Shown: piece by piece, positions 61,293-64,000 of the stretch | Layout: the number at the start of each line of letters is the position of its first letter | Numbering within the stretch: position 1 is the first letter of the stretch | Source: Myroides marinus | GTDB lineage: Bacteria; Bacteroidota; Bacteroidia; Flavobacteriales; Flavobacteriaceae | Assembly: GCF_900109075.1 (NCBI RefSeq) | Contig: NZ_FNYS01000001.1 | Span: 310,001-374,000 of the forward strand | Reading direction: 5' to 3' | DNA length: 64,000 bases | Translations under genes and position numbers: made by a program | The notes under the pieces: model-generated | Seen by the model: the letters and a program-made list of their open reading frames with translations, nothing else | Databases searched by the model: none | What the model was told of the DNA's origin: nothing

Positions 61293-64000
61293 ATGAAAAA
61301 TTATTTAATCATCATGTTCCTTTTTGTATCGGCCTCATTTTATGGACAGAAAGCTGAAATCAAAGGTAAATTAACTGATGAGACTACACTTGACCCATTA
61401 GCTTATGCCACTGTGGTAATTAAGAATTCTACTAATGGAGTTAACACTGACCTAGATGGGAATTATAGTATCTCTGTCGAAGCTGGCACTTACACAATAC
61501 AGTTTCAATACATGGGGTACATCACTCAAGAAAAAACAATTACTCTAGCTAAAAAAGAAACAAAAACAATCAATGTAGCTCTAGCTTCTGAGCACATCGA
61601 ACTAGAAGGAGTAGTAGTAGAAGCTACGCGTTCTAAATCTAGAGAGTCTGCTCTGCTTATAGAACAACAACGCTCTAGTGAAATCAAACAACAAATCGGT
61701 TCTCAAGAATTATCTCGTAAAGGAGTAAGCGACGTAGCCTCTGCTGTAGCTAAGACAACTGGGGTGTCAAAACAAGAGGGTACAGGAACTATATTCGTAC
61801 GTGGATTAGGAGACAGATATAATAGTACTTCTCTTAATGGTCTGCCATTAGCGTCTAATGACCCTGAGAAAAAGAATATTGACTTAAACCTATTCTCTAC
61901 AGATATCGTAGAGTATATCTCTATCGACAAAACGTACAACGCTAGAAATTCAGGTGACTTCGCTGGAGGTAATATCGATATCATCTCTAAGAAACACAGC
62001 GGTGAGGGATTCTTCAATGTGTCTGTAGGTTCTAATATTAACTCAAATGCGGTAGGTGAAGATAAATTCAGAGCTTTATCTGATAGAAGCTTCTTAGGTT
62101 TCTCAGAAACAAAACAACCTAGTAACGCTTTAAATAGCTTTAGCTTTAAAAACTCTACACAAACTAAGAACAAGTCTCCTTATGGAATGAGCTTAGGATT
62201 AAATGGTGGTAAATCATTCTACTTCGGAAAAGAATCTTCTTTAAACTTATTCGCTACATTGTCTTTTGATAATAACTATAAATTCAAAGAAGGTGTTAAT
62301 CGTACTGCTCAAGCTCAAAACAGCTTTACTAAGGACTTATACATGAAGTCTTATGAGTACAATACGAACACTACTGCAATGTTAAATGCTGATTATAATA
62401 TCAACTCTAAAAACAGCATTAAATACAATGTGTTATTAATCAATGGTTCTCAAGAGAAATTTGATGAATATACTGGATATATCAGAGATATTACTGATAG
62501 AAAAGATTACTACGAAAACTCTTTAGTGACAAGACAAAACTATAAACAAGATCGTTTATTAGTAAACCAATTATTAGGAGATCACAAGCTTAATGATCAA
62601 TTAGATCTTAACTGGGGATTAGCACTTAACAACATCTCTGCTCAGACTCCTGACAGACAGATGTACACTTTAAACAAAGTAAAAGGTTCGGATGGCTACG
62701 AGTTTTCGACTAACTCTAGATCTGATAACAATAGATACTTCGAAGACTTAATCGAAAATGAAGTGGGAGCTAATATCGCTGCTTCTTATAAATTCGGTAA
62801 AAACAGTGAGAACTTATACAATGGTAAATTAACTGTTGGGTATAACTTACGCCAAAAGAAAAGAGAATTTAAAGCTACTCAGTATGTGTTCCAAATCAAT
62901 GCTGACTACAATAAAGATATTAATCCTTATGCTTTAGATAATTTCTTTAACCAACAGAACTTTAGCAATGGATACTTCGAAACATATACGTTTAGAGGTG
63001 GAGCTAATACTCCAGATGCTTTATTGCCACAAACGTATGACGGTGATATGACTATCCATTCTGGATTCGCTAATGTAGAATATCAGTTCTCAGACAGATT
63101 CTCTGCTACTTTTGGAGCTAGATTTGAAACTATCAGTCAAAAAGTAACTTGGCAAACACAGTTAGATTCAGAAAAGACATCTAACACTTTAGAAAAGAAT
63201 GCTTTCTTACCTAGTTTGTCCTTAAAGTATGCAGTTAATGACAGAAACAACTTGCGTTTCGCTGCTTCTAAAACATATACTTTACCTCAATTCAAAGAGA
63301 GAGCTAGATTTATCTACGAAGATGTAACAGAGATTAAGGTTGGTAACCCAGATTTATATGCTTCTGATGATTATAACGCTGACTTAAAATGGGAGTTTTT
63401 CCCTACGAATGACGAGGTAGTATCTGCTTCTGTTTTTGGTAAATACATCAAAAACCCAATCAACGAAATTGTAACCGCTTCTTCATCTAATGATATCGGA
63501 TATGTAAACACAGGTGATTATGGATATGCTGCAGGATTAGAGATTGAATTACGTAAAAACTTAATCAGTTTTGATGATGTTAATACGAACAAGATTACTG
63601 GAGGATTAAATGCTTCTATTATGAAGACTTACCAAAAGCTAGATAATGAAAAAGTAAAAAGAGAAAATAAATATATCTCTTCTGCTTTTACACATGAAAA
63701 CTCAAGCTTCACAGGTGCATCTGACTTCTTATTAAATGCTGACTTATCGTACATCAAAGAATGGGGAGAAAAGAACTTAATGGCAACATTATCTTATGCT
63801 CATTTCTCTGATAAGCTTTATTCTATCGGTACAGAACAAAGTGGAGATTTAGTAGATAAAGCATTCGGTATGTTAGACTTCACTTTTAAATTGAAGTTCA
63901 ACAAAAACTTCGGAATAGGAGTAAATGCTAAAAACTTACTAGATCCAAAAATCGAAAGAATGCAAGAGAACTTAACTCAAGACGTTCTAGTGAGATCTTA
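61293..64000 (+). CDS. TonB-dependent outer-membrane receptor, truncated by the window end
   Basis: At least 902 codons, open to the window edge with no stop in frame; probably close to complete. Signal peptide about 1-19 (MKNYLIIMFLFVSASFYGQ). Residues about 22-105 form a CarboxypepD_reg-like domain (KGKLTDETTLDPLAYATVVI). The plug domain follows (about 125-245, with SDVASAVAKTTGVSKQ and IFVRGLGDRYNSTSLNGLPL), then the 22-stranded barrel, with a TonB-box-like stretch not identified. No SusD partner is seen in the window. Typically imports siderophores, cobalamin or other large nutrients; substrate cannot be told here. Confidence 0.92.
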   Translation, partial: MKNYLIIMFLFVSASFYGQKAEIKGKLTDETTLDPLAYATVVIKNSTNGVNTDLDGNYSISVEAGTYTIQFQYMGYITQEKTITLAKKETKTINVALASEHIELEGVVVEATRSKSRESALLIEQQRSSEIKQQIGSQELSRKGVSDVASAVAKTTGVSKQEGTGTIFVRGLGDRYNSTSLNGLPLASNDPEKKNIDLNLFSTDIVEYISIDKTYNARNSGDFAGGNIDIISKKHSGEGFFNVSVGSNINSNAVGEDKFRALSDRSFLGFSETKQPSNALNSFSFKNSTQTKNKSPYGMSLGLNGGKSFYFGKESSLNLFATLSFDNNYKFKEGVNRTAQAQNSFTKDLYMKSYEYNTNTTAMLNADYNINSKNSIKYNVLLINGSQEKFDEYTGYIRDITDRKDYYENSLVTRQNYKQDRLLVNQLLGDHKLNDQLDLNWGLALNNISAQTPDRQMYTLNKVKGSDGYEFSTNSRSDNNRYFEDLIENEVGANIAASYKFGKNSENLYNGKLTVGYNLRQKKREFKATQYVFQINADYNKDINPYALDNFFNQQNFSNGYFETYTFRGGANTPDALLPQTYDGDMTIHSGFANVEYQFSDRFSATFGARFETISQKVTWQTQLDSEKTSNTLEKNAFLPSLSLKYAVNDRNNLRFAASKTYTLPQFKERARFIYEDVTEIKVGNPDLYASDDYNADLKWEFFPTNDEVVSASVFGKYIKNPINEIVTASSSNDIGYVNTGDYGYAAGLEIELRKNLISFDDVNTNKITGGLNASIMKTYQKLDNEKVKRENKYISSAFTHENSSFTGASDFLLNADLSYIKEWGEKNLMATLSYAHFSDKLYSIGTEQSGDLVDKAFGMLDFTFKLKFNKNFGIGVNAKNLLDPKIERMQENLTQDVLVRS

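Noticed and set aside
61703-62173. 156-codon minus-strand ORF
   Set aside because: It lies wholly within the TonB-dependent receptor gene on the other strand, with no domain and a composition typical of a shadow frame.
1-64000. CRISPR array, tRNA, rRNA, insertion sequence or prophage
   Set aside because: Looked for regular repeat-spacer units, tRNA cloverleaf ends and transposase motifs by eye; none seen.

Overview
The window is AT-rich bacterial chromosome, gene-dense on both strands, and almost certainly from the family Flavobacteriaceae (Bacteroidota); Myroides is my best guess from overall protein character, but genus is an inference. Supporting signs are the MurF-alanine racemase fusion, Bacteroidota-type -7 promoter boxes (TAnnTTTG) with weak or absent Shine-Dalgarno sequences, head-GIN/DUF2807 proteins, ~800-residue MacB-type permeases, and a TonB-dependent receptor with an N-terminal carboxypeptidase-like domain. 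I see no tRNA, rRNA, CRISPR array, insertion sequence or prophage.

Layout. 1-3.8 kb: phosphopantetheinyl transferase, MscL and MurF-Alr. 3.8-8.9 kb: a sulfur-handling cluster (DsrE-like protein, two half-size YeeE/YedE transporters, a Crp/Fnr regulator, a TauE/SafE permease, an ETHE1-like hydrolase fused to two rhodanese domains, a thioredoxin) carrying a repeated palindromic operator. 9-14.5 kb: M16 protease, a lipoprotein and LepA. 14.8-24.9 kb: a lipoprotein, a very large phosphoesterase/kinase-like/outer-membrane-barrel protein, an HD-hydrolase/Pycsar-type membrane effector fusion, a GAF-like protein, DusB and a DJ-1/PfpI protein. 25-31.7 kb: MscS channel, C1 and S9 peptidases, dicarboxylate symporter, DedA. 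31.8-34.7 kb: an Fe-S/redox set (ferredoxin, ferredoxin reductase, NifU-like, Mrp).

34.8-54.7 kb holds the most striking block: a ~17 kb minus-strand operon (adaptor, one ATPase, five paralogous MacB-type permeases, two DUF2807 adhesin-like proteins, one TolC) transcribed divergently from an NtrC-type response regulator and its histidine kinase, with a candidate -24 element and upstream site in the shared intergenic region. 54.7-57 kb is a small accessory patch of membrane proteins with REP-like repeats and one possibly frameshifted lipoprotein. 57.6-61.1 kb: alkyltransferase-like protein, LysE-type exporter, TrmB, and a PhoR/PhoB-like two-component pair. A TonB-dependent receptor gene starts at 61293 and runs off the window.

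The most unusual non-coding signals are (i) two copies of an 18-bp palindrome in the sulfur cluster placed at exactly the same distance from a -7 box and a start codon, and (ii) a family of 11-bp tandem repeats at two distant loci, each arranged as converging arrays around a hairpin. The most unusual proteins are the HD-Pycsar effector fusion, the triple-module phosphoesterase with degenerate metal ligands, and the five-permease export operon.
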